A stretch of 64,000 nt of DNA, taken from assembly GCA_902594405.1 (NCBI GenBank), contig CACJMB010000003.1, positions 113,649 to 177,648 on the forward strand, read 5' to 3'. The position numbers and the translations under genes are program-made. This stretch comes from an uncultured Pelagibacteraceae bacterium (GTDB taxonomy: Bacteria > Pseudomonadota > Alphaproteobacteria > Pelagibacterales > Pelagibacteraceae). The notes under the pieces were generated by a model. That model made no database searches and was not told where the DNA came from. It worked only from the letters and a program-made list of their open reading frames with translations. Below are positions 32,923 to 42,445 of the stretch, one piece after another. Every line of letters starts with the position of its first letter. The stretch's first letter is position 1.

Positions 32923-35900
32923 TTTAGCTGTTTTTTTAATTCAATATCAACTGCATCAATTCGCTTAGTATTTTTTGCAAGAGCTAAATACATTGTCGGA
33001 GTTACATATAAAGTAAAGAAGGTTGAAATAATCATTCCTCCTAAAATTGTAGAACCCACGGCTAATCTAGAGCCCTCACCTGCACCTGGTCCAATATTCC
33101 CAATAACTAATGGAAGCATTGCTATCATTGTACTAAGTGAGGTCATTATGATTGGTCGAATTCTAAGTTGGCAAGCTTTAATTATAGCATCCTGGATTTT
33201 AACACCAGTAGTTCTTATTTGGTTTGTATAGTCTACAATCAAAATACTATTCTTTGTGGATATACCAATAAGTATTATTAAAGCGATTTGAGAGAAAATA
33301 TTTACCGAACTATTTAAAAATAAAATAAACACTAAGCCACCAAATACAGCTAATGGAACTGTTAAAATAATAATAAATGGATGAATAAAAGAGTTAAATG
33401 TTGCTGCCATAACCAAATAAGCAGTTAACAAAGCAAGAGCAAAAATTAAGTATATTTCATTTGTTGTTTCTTTTAACTCTTCAGATTTTCCTTTCCAAGT
33501 GATTTGATTTTGAGGAGCAACTCTAATCATGACATCTTCAAGGTATTTAATAGCCTCTGTTAGAGTGTAATCTTCTGCAAGCGCAGCAGAAATTGTAACT
33601 GCTCTTTGACGATTGTATCTTGGAAGCGCTTCAGCAGTACCTTTCTCTTTAAACTCAACTAAACTTGCAACAGATACAAGTTTACCAGTTGTTTCAGATC
33701 TAACAAAAATTTTTGATAACCCATCTTTATCTCTTCTGTCTGCTAAATATTGCTGTAAAATAATTGGATATTCTCTTCCCTCTTTACTAAAAGTTGTTAC
33801 TCTTTTTCCTCCATAAAGAGTTTCTAAAGTTCTACCTATATTTTCTGTAGAAACTCCCAAATCATTTGCTCTATTTTTATTAGTGATTAATTTAACCTCG
33901 GGTTTATTTTTTGTATAATCGCTTTCAATTCTAGACATATTTCTATTTTTTCTTAATTCTCTTAAGACACTATTTTGAATTTCCTCTAATTCTTCGTAAC
34001 TAGATCCATATATGACCATTTGAACAGGCTTATTGTAACTAGATACTCTTATTGATTGTGGAGAAATTGGAAATGCAAAAGTTTCAGGTACAGAAACCAC
34101 TTGTCCGATAGCTTCTCTTAGTATTTGTTGACTACCTTTTTCTCTATTTTTCCACTCATCAAGTAATGCAATAATTATAAAACTGTTATAAGATGTTGCA
34201 GATCTTCCAAAACCAGGAACTCTCATTATTAGTCTTGCATATGGACTGTCTTCTGCCTGCAATAATCTTAATATTCTTCCTTCAATTATCTGCGCTTTTT
34301 CTTGGGTATATTCAAATGAACTTCCTTCATCAGTTGATCCAATAATTAAATAAGCGCCTCTATCTTCAACTGGTATCAATTCTTTTTTAGAAAAACTAAA
34401 TAAATAAGCTGAGGCAGCAACAATTAAAATTATAAATATTGAAATAGTTTTTTGTTTATTCACCCAATATTTAAGAGAGTTTACATAAAAACCTGTAAAA
34501 GATTTGAATCCATTATTGAATTTTTTTACAAAGAAATTAATTTTTTCTTTTTTGTTTAAAAATTTACTTCCTAACATTGGAGATAATGTTAATGCGACAA
34601 AAGAAGATACAACAATTGAAAAAGATAAGGCTATTGCTGTTTCTTTAAACAAAGTTCCTGATATTCCTTTAATAAAAATTAAAGGTAAAAATACTGCTAT
34701 AAGAATTAAAGTCGTTGCAATGATTGCAAATGTAATTTGTTTAGAACCCTTGTAAGCAGCCACTAAAGGTGTTTCACCATTTTCAATTCTTGTATAGATC
34801 GCATCAGTCATGATCACTGAGTCATCAGTTATTATACCAATTGCTAGAATGAAACTTAGTAATACGAAAATATTAATTGATAGATCAAATATATATAACC
34901 CTAGAAATGATCCAATAAGACTAACTGGTAAAGCAACCGCAGGAACTATTACAGCTTTAAGGTTACCTAAAAAAAGATAAATAATTAAAACAACTAATAC
35001 AAATGCAATTACCAAACTTTTATACACTTCTTCTATTGCAGCACCAATATAGGTTGCTCTATTAAATGCTATTTCTAACTTTAATCCATCAGGTAAGGAT
35101 TTGTTGAGTTCTTTGATTTTAGTTTTTATTTGTTTAGAAAGCTCTACTGTCGACGCACCACTTTTTGCATAAATACCAATACCAACAGTTTTTAAATTTA
35201 CTGCATTTTTTCTTTGTGCTTTAAATAAAGTTTTTTCTGAAACAGGTCCAAACTCTATATCAGCCACATCAGATAAAATGATAACTTTTTCTTTATTTTT
35301 CTTAAGTGGCAATTGTTTAATAGTATCAATGTTAGAATAGGATTTATCAATGTTTAAAGTTAAGTCTTTGTTATTAGCTTCTAAGGTTCCAGCTGGAAGA
35401 TTTATATTCTCATTTCTAAGTGCTCTTTCAACTTCTTGAATTGTAAGATCATTTGCAGCTAATTTTATTGGATCTATCCAAACTCTAACACTAAGCTCTC
35501 TTAATCCCCCAACTAAAATTCGACCTACATTTGGTACACTTGAGAATGCATCTATAAGATATCTTTCAGCATAATCTCCAAGATCTAAATCATTCCAAGT
35601 TGGAGATGATAAGGCTACCCACATTGTAGTTGTAAAACCTGCTGCCTGTTTTAAAATTTGTGGAGGGTTCGACTCACTTGGTAAATTATCTACAACCCTT
35701 GCAACTCTTTCCCTAATATCATTAGCAGCATCATCTAAATCAATGTCTGTGTTGAATTGAATATTAATCCTACTTCTTCCATTGAGAGAACTTGAGTCAA
35801 TATTTTTGATACCTTCAGCTCCACCAATTACATCCTCTAATTTTTGAGTTATTTCTTCATCAACGATTTCAGCAGAAGCAGATTTATAATCGGTTTGAAC

Positions 35901-36041
35901 TTGAACTACTGGGGGCTGTATACCATCTGGAAGTTCTCGTACTGGCAATTCTAAAAAGACAAAAATACCAAAAATTATTAATATCAAAGACATAACCCAA
36001 GCAACAACAGGTCGTTTAATGCTAACTTCAGTTATATACAT
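32919..36041 (-). CDS. RND family efflux transporter permease (AcrB-like)
   Basis: About 1040 aa; IKRPVVAWVMSLILIIFGIFVFLELPVRELPDGIQPPVVQV, ILAIGIITDDSVIM, LIILIGISTKNSILIVD. Confidence 0.93.
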   Translation of the reverse strand: MYITEVSIKRPVVAWVMSLILIIFGIFVFLELPVRELPDGIQPPVVQVQTDYKSASAEIVDEEITQKLEDVIGGAEGIKNIDSSSLNGRSRINIQFNTDIDLDDAANDIRERVARVVDNLPSESNPPQILKQAAGFTTTMWVALSSPTWNDLDLGDYAERYLIDAFSSVPNVGRILVGGLRELSVRVWIDPIKLAANDLTIQEVERALRNENINLPAGTLEANNKDLTLNIDKSYSNIDTIKQLPLKKNKEKVIILSDVADIEFGPVSEKTLFKAQRKNAVNLKTVGIGIYAKSGASTVELSKQIKTKIKELNKSLPDGLKLEIAFNRATYIGAAIEEVYKSLVIAFVLVVLIIYLFLGNLKAVIVPAVALPVSLIGSFLGLYIFDLSINIFVLLSFILAIGIITDDSVIMTDAIYTRIENGETPLVAAYKGSKQITFAIIATTLILIAVFLPLIFIKGISGTLFKETAIALSFSIVVSSFVALTLSPMLGSKFLNKKEKINFFVKKFNNGFKSFTGFYVNSLKYWVNKQKTISIFIILIVAASAYLFSFSKKELIPVEDRGAYLIIGSTDEGSSFEYTQEKAQIIEGRILRLLQAEDSPYARLIMRVPGFGRSATSYNSFIIIALLDEWKNREKGSQQILREAIGQVVSVPETFAFPISPQSIRVSSYNKPVQMVIYGSSYEELEEIQNSVLRELRKNRNMSRIESDYTKNKPEVKLITNKNRANDLGVSTENIGRTLETLYGGKRVTTFSKEGREYPIILQQYLADRRDKDGLSKIFVRSETTGKLVSVASLVEFKEKGTAEALPRYNRQRAVTISAALAEDYTLTEAIKYLEDVMIRVAPQNQITWKGKSEELKETTNEIYLIFALALLTAYLVMAATFNSFIHPFIIILTVPLAVFGGLVFILFLNSSVNIFSQIALIILIGISTKNSILIVDYTNQIRTTGVKIQDAIIKACQLRIRPIIMTSLSTMIAMLPLVIGNIGPGAGEGSRLAVGSTILGGMIISTFFTLYVTPTMYLALAKNTKRIDAVDIELKKQLN

Positions 36042-36045
36042 TTAA

Positions 36046-37041
36046 TTATTTTTTCTCTTTATCTGATTTTTTAAAAATATTTTTCAACCAATCAAATTTA
36101 CCTTTTTTTTCTTCAGCTTTTTTTGATTTATCTTTTTTACCCCAGCTAGAATTTCCTTGTTTTTTTTTAGCACCTTTTTCTATAGGTCTGATTGTTAAAT
36201 TTGGCCTTACTTTTTTTGTTCCTTCTGCAACAATTTTATCTCCATTATTTAATCCATCTAATATTTCCACAAAGCCTAAGTATCTATCACCAATGGTTAC
36301 CTTTGTTTTCATTACTTTATTTTTTTCATCTACTTTATAAATAAAAACATTTTCACCCTCGACAATTGTACTAGTGTCAGGAGCACTTAAGCCATTTCTT
36401 ACATCATATTTAATTGATATTTCTAAAAATGAGCCAGGTAATATTTCACCTGATGAATTGTCCATCTTAATTCTTGTTGCTAAAGCTCTTGTATCTTCAC
36501 TTATCCTGCTAGCAAATGAGTCTACTTCACCTTTATAAATTTTATTTTTATATCCAGAAAATTTAATATCAACTGGCAGACCAACCTTAATAAATGGTAC
36601 AAAAATTTCAGGTATATCTACATCACAATATATTGAGCTAGTATCTTCAAGATTAATTAATATTGAAGATTTTGAAACCTCTATATCTTCAGAAAATTCT
36701 CTTTTTCCAATAACACCATCAAATTGTGCAATAACTTTTCGATTTTTAAGCTCAGCAATTACATCTCCCTTTTTAACTTTTTGATTAAATTTTATAGGTT
36801 TTAATATTTCATATTTTTCAATTTTAAATGATTGTGTTTGAATTGAAGTTGCAGTCCCATAGGTACTAATAACATTTTCAAAAACTCTTTCTTGAGTAGT
36901 AGTTATTATTATTCCAGGTGGCGGTCTTTTACTAAATTTTTTTTTGAAGTGATTTCCTATCATTGTTCTTCCAATGATCACTGTTGCAATGATTAAGAAA
37001 AATATGATTACTATACTTGTTATTTTCGTAGATGTTTTCAT
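36046..37041 (-). CDS. RND efflux periplasmic adaptor (HlyD/AcrA family)
   Basis: N-terminal TM, barrel-sandwich IAELKNRKVIAQFDGVIGKREF, LEDTSSIYCDVDIPE; adjacent to the RND permease. Confidence 0.88.
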   Translation of the reverse strand: MKTSTKITSIVIIFFLIIATVIIGRTMIGNHFKKKFSKRPPPGIIITTTQERVFENVISTYGTATSIQTQSFKIEKYEILKPIKFNQKVKKGDVIAELKNRKVIAQFDGVIGKREFSEDIEVSKSSILINLEDTSSIYCDVDIPEIFVPFIKVGLPVDIKFSGYKNKIYKGEVDSFASRISEDTRALATRIKMDNSSGEILPGSFLEISIKYDVRNGLSAPDTSTIVEGENVFIYKVDEKNKVMKTKVTIGDRYLGFVEILDGLNNGDKIVAEGTKKVRPNLTIRPIEKGAKKKQGNSSWGKKDKSKKAEEKKGKFDWLKNIFKKSDKEKK

Positions 37042-37044
37042 AAG

Positions 37045-37857
37045 TTAATTTTTTCCGTATTCAGCCCAAGAGCCATCGTAAATTGTCGGCATATATTTAG
37101 CATTTATTAAAGAATAAGCTAGTGCCAATACACTTGCAGTCACTCCAGATCCGCATGAAAATACTAGATTTTTATCATGGTCAAATTTAAAGGACTTAAA
37201 TTTTTCCATTATTTTATCTTTACTAACGAAAGTATGGTCTTCGTTTACTATTTCAGAAAAGGGTAGGCAAAAAGAATTTTTTATTGAACCACTTCTAAGA
37301 CCTTTCCTTGGTTCAGCAACTTTGCCTTCAAATCTCTCTCTACTTCTTGCATCAACAACATTAAATTCACGTGAATTAATATTTTCATCTATTTGTTTTT
37401 TATTTTTAACTAGTTCTATATTTTCTTTGCATCTATACTTTGAAGTTTGATAGGTTACTTCTTTGTTATCTGTAGATTTATTTTCCATTTTCCATTTTTT
37501 TAATCCACCATCCAGAACATGAACTAGTTTAGGATCATGTCCATAATAAATTAAATTGTACCAACATCTACAAGAACTAATAACATCAGAATTATCGTAA
37601 ATTACTATTCGATCATTATTTTCTATACCCATGTTGCTCATTATTTTTTCCCAAGATTTAGTATCAGTAAGCATATGTGGTAAATCAGTATCTAATTTAG
37701 AATTTTTATCTAAATCAAAAAAAATAGCATTTGGAATATGTTCCTCTGTATATTCCTCAAAACCATTTCTTTGAGTTTGAGGCATATGCCATGAGCAATC
37801 AATAATTTTTACTTTATCAATATTATTTTCTAACCAACTTGTATCAACTAAAGACAT
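37045..37857 (-). CDS. sseA: 3-mercaptopyruvate sulfurtransferase
   Basis: Two rhodanese domains; IIDCSWHMP, VDARSRERFEGK, VFSCGSGVTASVLALA (CG(S/T)GVTA). Confidence 0.9.
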   Translation of the reverse strand: MSLVDTSWLENNIDKVKIIDCSWHMPQTQRNGFEEYTEEHIPNAIFFDLDKNSKLDTDLPHMLTDTKSWEKIMSNMGIENNDRIVIYDNSDVISSCRCWYNLIYYGHDPKLVHVLDGGLKKWKMENKSTDNKEVTYQTSKYRCKENIELVKNKKQIDENINSREFNVVDARSRERFEGKVAEPRKGLRSGSIKNSFCLPFSEIVNEDHTFVSKDKIMEKFKSFKFDHDKNLVFSCGSGVTASVLALAYSLINAKYMPTIYDGSWAEYGKN

Positions 37858-37858
37858 T

Positions 37859-38302
37859 TTATCTTTTTTCCAAATATCTTTGATGATACTCTTCAGCTTG
37901 GCAATAATTTTTAACTAAAGAAGTTTTTGTTACTACTTTTCCTGATAATTTGACGTTTTCTTTTTCTATCATTTTTTCAGCAGTAATTTTTTGCTGATCA
38001 TTTAAATAAAATATTTCACTTCTATATTGGGTTCCAAAATCTGGTCCTTGAGAATTTAAAGTTGTTGGATCATGAATTTCAAAAAAATATTCAAGAATTT
38101 TCTCGTAAGATATTACTTTAGGATCAAAATCTAATTTTACTACTTCTGCATGATTTGTTGTGCCTGTGCATACTTCTTTGTAATTGGTTTCAGCATTATG
38201 ACCTCCACAATAACCTACTTCTGTTTTTATAACTCCATCAAGTTTACTAAACTTAATTTCTGGTCCCCAAAAACATCCTAATCCTAAAATTGCTATTTCC
38301 AT
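37859..38302 (-). CDS. msrA: Peptide-methionine (S)-S-oxide reductase
   Basis: LGCFWGPE (GCFWG), EVGYCGGH, FGTQYRSEIFYL. Confidence 0.95.
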   Translation of the reverse strand: MEIAILGLGCFWGPEIKFSKLDGVIKTEVGYCGGHNAETNYKEVCTGTTNHAEVVKLDFDPKVISYEKILEYFFEIHDPTTLNSQGPDFGTQYRSEIFYLNDQQKITAEKMIEKENVKLSGKVVTKTSLVKNYCQAEEYHQRYLEKR

Positions 38303-38336
38303 TGATAATTAACTTAATTAATCTAAAGTTAATCAT

Positions 38337-39218
38337 ATGCTATCAAAAAATCAATTAGGCTTTTTTTACATGTTCATATCGGTATGTGCATTTTCACTTA
38401 TGGATGTGATTGTTAAATGGTCTGAGGATTATCCCGTTGGACAAGTACTATTTTTCAGAGGATTTTGTGGAATAATTCCTATTTTATTTCTTATTCCTAA
38501 AGACAGATATTTAGATTTTTATAAAACAACTAGACCGTTTCTTCATTTTAAAAGATGTTTAGCTGGATTAATTGCTTTGGTTTCTATATTTGTAGCTTTA
38601 AGAAATTTACCTTTAGCAACAGTTGTAAGTATTTCATTTGCAGCACCAATATTTATAACAATATTTTCAATTTTTTTATTAAAAGAAAAAGTTGGTCTTT
38701 ACAGGTGGCTAGCGGTGTTAGTTGGATTTGTGGGTATTATTTTCATAACTGAACCAGGTTTTAGCTCTTTAAATTTATATTATATATATCCAATAGTTTT
38801 TTGCTTAGGTCTATCATATGTTGCTATTGCTATCAGAAAATTATCATCAACTGAGCCAGCTTGGTTAATTAGTTTCTTCTTTTCATTTTCAATAATGCTT
38901 TTAAGTTTTTTATCTATTTATCAGGGATGGATTTTGCCAAGTTTAGTTGATTTATTTTTGTTATCCATGGTTGGTATATTAGGTGGTCTTGCTAATTTAT
39001 GGTTATCACAATCTTATAAATACTCAGAAGTAAGTTTAGTTTCTCCTTTAAAATATCTTGGGTTAGTATTTGCTATAATATTTGGATATTTTATTTGGAA
39101 CGAAATACCAACTTCTAAAACATTATTAGGTGCCTTATTAGTTATAGTTTCATCTATTATTATATTTAGAAGAGAGATGTATTTGAAAAAAAAGTTATCT
39201 GTTTCACGACATGAGTAA
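38337..39218 (+). CDS. DMT superfamily (EamA) transporter
   Basis: Ten-TM protein with two EamA repeats; VVSISFAAPIFITIFSIFLLKEKVGLYRWLAVLVGFVGI. Confidence 0.87.
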   Translation: MLSKNQLGFFYMFISVCAFSLMDVIVKWSEDYPVGQVLFFRGFCGIIPILFLIPKDRYLDFYKTTRPFLHFKRCLAGLIALVSIFVALRNLPLATVVSISFAAPIFITIFSIFLLKEKVGLYRWLAVLVGFVGIIFITEPGFSSLNLYYIYPIVFCLGLSYVAIAIRKLSSTEPAWLISFFFSFSIMLLSFLSIYQGWILPSLVDLFLLSMVGILGGLANLWLSQSYKYSEVSLVSPLKYLGLVFAIIFGYFIWNEIPTSKTLLGALLVIVSSIIIFRREMYLKKKLSVSRHE

Positions 39219-39846
39219 AACACCATCATATTGGAATAAAGCAAAAAAGTACTTATCAAAAAAAGATAAAACTATGTCTGCCTTGATAAAGAAATATAAG
39301 TCACCATCAGAAACTGTTCTTACATCAAGACGAGATGTTTTTTTTTCTCTTTGTAAAAGTATAATTGGTCAACAAATTAGTGTTGCAGCTGCTAATTCTG
39401 TTTTTTTAAAATTTAAGAAAAAATGTAAAAATAAAATTAATCCAAAAACTGTGAGCAAATTATCTATCTCTCATTTAAAGAGCTGTGGTTTAAGTAGACA
39501 GAAAGTAAAAGGTATAAAAAGTTTAGCTCAACAAATACTAAGTAAGGAGTTTAATCCAAGACTGATTTCAAAAATGTCTGACGAAGATGCTATAATTTAT
39601 CTTTCACAGCTAAGACAAATTGGAAGATGGTCAGCAGAAATGATTTTATTATTCACTTACAATCGTCCTAATATTTGGCCTATACAAGACATTGGATTAT
39701 TAAGAGCTATTTCAAAAAATTATAATAAAAAATATTTACCACCCGAAAGTTATGTTAGTTACTTAAATAAAAAATTTTCACCTTATTGTTCGGTGGCAAC
39801 ATGGTATCTTTGGAGAAGTATAGATCCTGAACCAATCCAGTATTAA
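39211..39846 (+). CDS. alkA: DNA-3-methyladenine glycosylase II-like
   Basis: HhH-GPD: SIIGQQISVAAANSVFLKF, LSQLRQIGRWSAEMILLFTYNRPNIWPIQDIGLLRAI. Confidence 0.85.
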   Translation: MSKTPSYWNKAKKYLSKKDKTMSALIKKYKSPSETVLTSRRDVFFSLCKSIIGQQISVAAANSVFLKFKKKCKNKINPKTVSKLSISHLKSCGLSRQKVKGIKSLAQQILSKEFNPRLISKMSDEDAIIYLSQLRQIGRWSAEMILLFTYNRPNIWPIQDIGLLRAISKNYNKKYLPPESYVSYLNKKFSPYCSVATWYLWRSIDPEPIQY

Positions 39847-40532
39847 AGATTTTTGTATTTGTTTGTCTCAGAAACTAGTTGTGCAACAATTGATAAAGCT
39901 ATTTCAGGAGCAGATTTTCCTCCTAGTCTAATTCCAATCGGTCCATGTATTGAGTCAATTTCTTTATCGTTAAATCCTTCATCTTTTAATCTTTTACATC
40001 TGTTGTCATGAGTTTTTTTACTTCCTAAAGCACCTATATAAAAAAATTTTTTTTTTAAAGCATGTTTTAACGCTGGCTCGTCAATTTTTGGATCATGACT
40101 CAAAGTAATTAAAGCGGTATTAGAGTTTGATTGAATATTTTTAAAAAATTCTTCAGGCCATTTATTGATAATTTTAATATTTTGAAATTTTTGTTTAGTT
40201 GTGAAATATTCTCTTGGATCAACAACAGTAACATCAAAATTTAAATCTTTTAAAAATTTAATTAAATATTGTGCAATATGTACTGCTCCAATGATTATAA
40301 CTTCAATTGGTTTAATATAATTTTGAATTAAAATTTCGGTATTATTAATTATGCCACTTTTCTTTAAATTGTAATAATTCTCTATTTCATTTTTATAATT
40401 AATAAAATTTTTACTTAAAGGTATTCCCAATTTGTATATTTCAGAGGATCCATTACTTAAATTAGTTAAAACAGCAAATTGTTCATCAGATGATTTTTTT
40501 TTTATTATTTCTTTAAGTATTTCTATTTTCAT
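39843..40532 (-). CDS. xdhC: XdhC/CoxI family C-terminal (Rossmann) component
   Basis: IIGAVHIAQYLIKFLKDLNFDVTVVDPREYF, ALITLSHDPKIDEPALKHAL, IHGPIGIRLGGKSAPEIALSIVAQLV. Start MKIEIL at 40532 (ATG overlaps upstream TAA as TAATG). Confidence 0.85.
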   Translation of the reverse strand: MKIEILKEIIKKKSSDEQFAVLTNLSNGSSEIYKLGIPLSKNFINYKNEIENYYNLKKSGIINNTEILIQNYIKPIEVIIIGAVHIAQYLIKFLKDLNFDVTVVDPREYFTTKQKFQNIKIINKWPEEFFKNIQSNSNTALITLSHDPKIDEPALKHALKKKFFYIGALGSKKTHDNRCKRLKDEGFNDKEIDSIHGPIGIRLGGKSAPEIALSIVAQLVSETNKYKNL

Positions 40533-40861
40533 TAATTTATTTGTTCTATAAAAACAGTCATTTCTCCTCCACATGCAAGGCCTTCGTTCCAAGCATTTTC
40601 ATCTGAGATTTTGAAATCAATTTTCTTAAATGAATTTTTATTTTTTATTAGTTCTACACATTCAGTAATTACGCTTGTTTCGACACAACCACCTGAAACT
40701 GAACCTAAAAAATTACCTTTTTCATTAATTATCATTTTACTTCCAATTTGGAATGGAGAAGATCCCCAGGTTTGAACTACAGTTGCAAGAGCTACTTGTT
40801 GATCAGACTCAATCCATGAAATAGCTTCTTCTAAAATTGTATCTTTAAATGGTTGTGTCAT
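40532..40861 (-). CDS. XdhC/CoxI family N-terminal component
   Basis: QVALATVVQTWGSSPFQIGSKMIINEKGNFLGSVSGGCVETSV, GLACGGEMTVFIE; PF02625-like. Confidence 0.85.
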   Translation of the reverse strand: MTQPFKDTILEEAISWIESDQQVALATVVQTWGSSPFQIGSKMIINEKGNFLGSVSGGCVETSVITECVELIKNKNSFKKIDFKISDENAWNEGLACGGEMTVFIEQIN

Positions 40862-40882
40862 TTATTATTTTGTTATTGAATT

Positions 40883-41170
40883 TTACATTCCTTCAAAAAT
40901 AATGTGTTCTCTAACAGCATTATTTTCCAAATGTTTTCTAGCTTCAACATACTCTTCGGAATTGTAACAATTTTTTGCTGTTTCAATATCTGGAAATTCT
41001 GCAAGTGCTACTCTAACCATTTCCCTGCCTTCTAAAGTTATGTTATTTGCACTTCTCGCTATTATTTTTCCAGAATATTTTTCAACCGCTTCTTTTGCTT
41101 TAACAGCATATTTTTTAAGTCTTTCGTCGTCTTTTATTTCAGTATAATTTGCAACCCAATAAGCTTTCAT
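40883..41170 (-). CDS. DUF1330 family protein
   Basis: MKAYWVANYTEIKDDERLKKYAVKAKEAVEKYSGKIIARS...REMVRVALAEFPDIETAKNCYNSEEY, dimeric alpha-beta barrel DUF1330 pattern. Confidence 0.82.
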   Translation of the reverse strand: MKAYWVANYTEIKDDERLKKYAVKAKEAVEKYSGKIIARSANNITLEGREMVRVALAEFPDIETAKNCYNSEEYVEARKHLENNAVREHIIFEGM

Positions 41171-41213
41171 AATTCTCCTTTTTAAATTTTTTTAATTATG
41201 ATACCAAATTTAT

Positions 41214-41537
41214 GTGAAAAAATTATTTTTAAATTTCTTTGGTACATCATTATTTTTGATATTTTTATCATTAACTCACGTTAATGCTGATGAATTGTTT
41301 AATAAGGGAAAAGAAGTTTTTCTGGGAACTGGAAATTGTGCAGCATGTCATATGCTCTCAGATGCTGGATCAAACGCAATGGTTGGTCCAAATTTAAATG
41401 AAATTAGACCTGATATTCAAAGAATCATTATGGCAGTTAGAAACGGTATAGGAGTAATGCCCGCAATGGAGGGTATACTAACTGATGAGGAAATAGAAGC
41501 AGTTGCTCATTATACTTCTATAGCTGCGGAACAATAA
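41214..41537 (+). CDS. Class I cytochrome c, periplasmic (GTG start)
   Basis: Signal peptide, GTGNCAACHMLSDAG haem-binding CxxCH, GPNLNEIRPD, MPAMEGILTDEEIEAVAHY. Confidence 0.88.
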   Translation: MKKLFLNFFGTSLFLIFLSLTHVNADELFNKGKEVFLGTGNCAACHMLSDAGSNAMVGPNLNEIRPDIQRIIMAVRNGIGVMPAMEGILTDEEIEAVAHYTSIAAEQ

Positions 41538-41545
41538 TAAAAATT

Positions 41546-42445
41546 TTAACTATAATTTTTTATCCAATGTTTAGCTATATCTACTCTTTTGCAGATCCAA
41601 ATATCCTTAAACTTTGTGATATAATTTAAAAATTTTTTAAGAGACTGTATTCTACCTGGTCTTCCAATTAATCTACAATGCAGGCCAACTGACATCATCT
41701 TTGGTGAAGTTTTTCCTTCCTCATAAAGGGCATCGAAACTATCTTTTAAATAATTATAAAATTGTTCACCTGAATTAAATCCTTGATTGGTTGCAAATCT
41801 CATATCATTGTTATCAAGTGTGTATGGAACCATTAGTTGTTTTTTATTACCTTTTTTTATCCAATAAGGAAGATCATCACTGTATGTGTCGCTACAGTAT
41901 AAAAAACTACCATTATCAATTACTAAATCTAAAGTATTTTCACTACACCTACCAGTGTACCAACCAGCAGGTTGATTGCCAAAAATCTTTTTTATAGATT
42001 TTACTGCAAGTTTCATATCACTTTTTTCTTTTTTCTTTGATACATTTTGATAGTCAATCCATCTCCATCCATGACTAGCAACTTCATAATTTGCTTTTTT
42101 TATAGCTGAACAAACTTCTCTATTTCTTTCCAATGCCATACCAACTCCAAAAATAGTAAGTGGAATTTTCTTTTTATTAAATAGATCGTGAATTCTCCAA
42201 AACCCTCTTCTTGACCCATATTCATAAATTGATTCCATATTTAAGTGTCGACCTTTAATTGGTTTTGCTCCTATAATTTCTGATAAAAATACTTCTGAGG
42301 TTTTATCACCATGAAGAGTACAATTCTCTGCTCCCTCCTCGTAATTAAGCACAAATTGTAAAGCCAACTTTGCATTACCAGGCCACTTAACCTTAACTTT
42401 TTTGGAACCATATCCCACCAAATCTCTTGGGTATTTTTTTTTCAT
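41546..42445 (-). CDS. puuE: PuuE-type allantoinase (polysaccharide deacetylase family)
   Basis: YPRDLVGYGSKKVKVKWPGNAKLALQFVLNYEEGAENCTLHGD, YEVASHGWRWIDYQ; flanked by allA/alc/uraD. Confidence 0.9.
   Translation of the reverse strand: MKKKYPRDLVGYGSKKVKVKWPGNAKLALQFVLNYEEGAENCTLHGDKTSEVFLSEIIGAKPIKGRHLNMESIYEYGSRRGFWRIHDLFNKKKIPLTIFGVGMALERNREVCSAIKKANYEVASHGWRWIDYQNVSKKKEKSDMKLAVKSIKKIFGNQPAGWYTGRCSENTLDLVIDNGSFLYCSDTYSDDLPYWIKKGNKKQLMVPYTLDNNDMRFATNQGFNSGEQFYNYLKDSFDALYEEGKTSPKMMSVGLHCRLIGRPGRIQSLKKFLNYITKFKDIWICKRVDIAKHWIKNYS

Noticed and set aside
34504-34755. Plus-strand ORF opposite the RND permease
   Set aside because: Antisense to conserved transmembrane region; no independent evidence.
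35660-35680. GGTTCGACTC resembling a tRNA T-loop
   Set aside because: Inside the RND permease CDS with no acceptor, D or anticodon stem around it.
39843-40861. XdhC as a frameshifted pseudogene
   Set aside because: Both halves have intact motifs and their own start, and are joined by a TAATG coupling junction; two-gene XdhC is more likely than decay.
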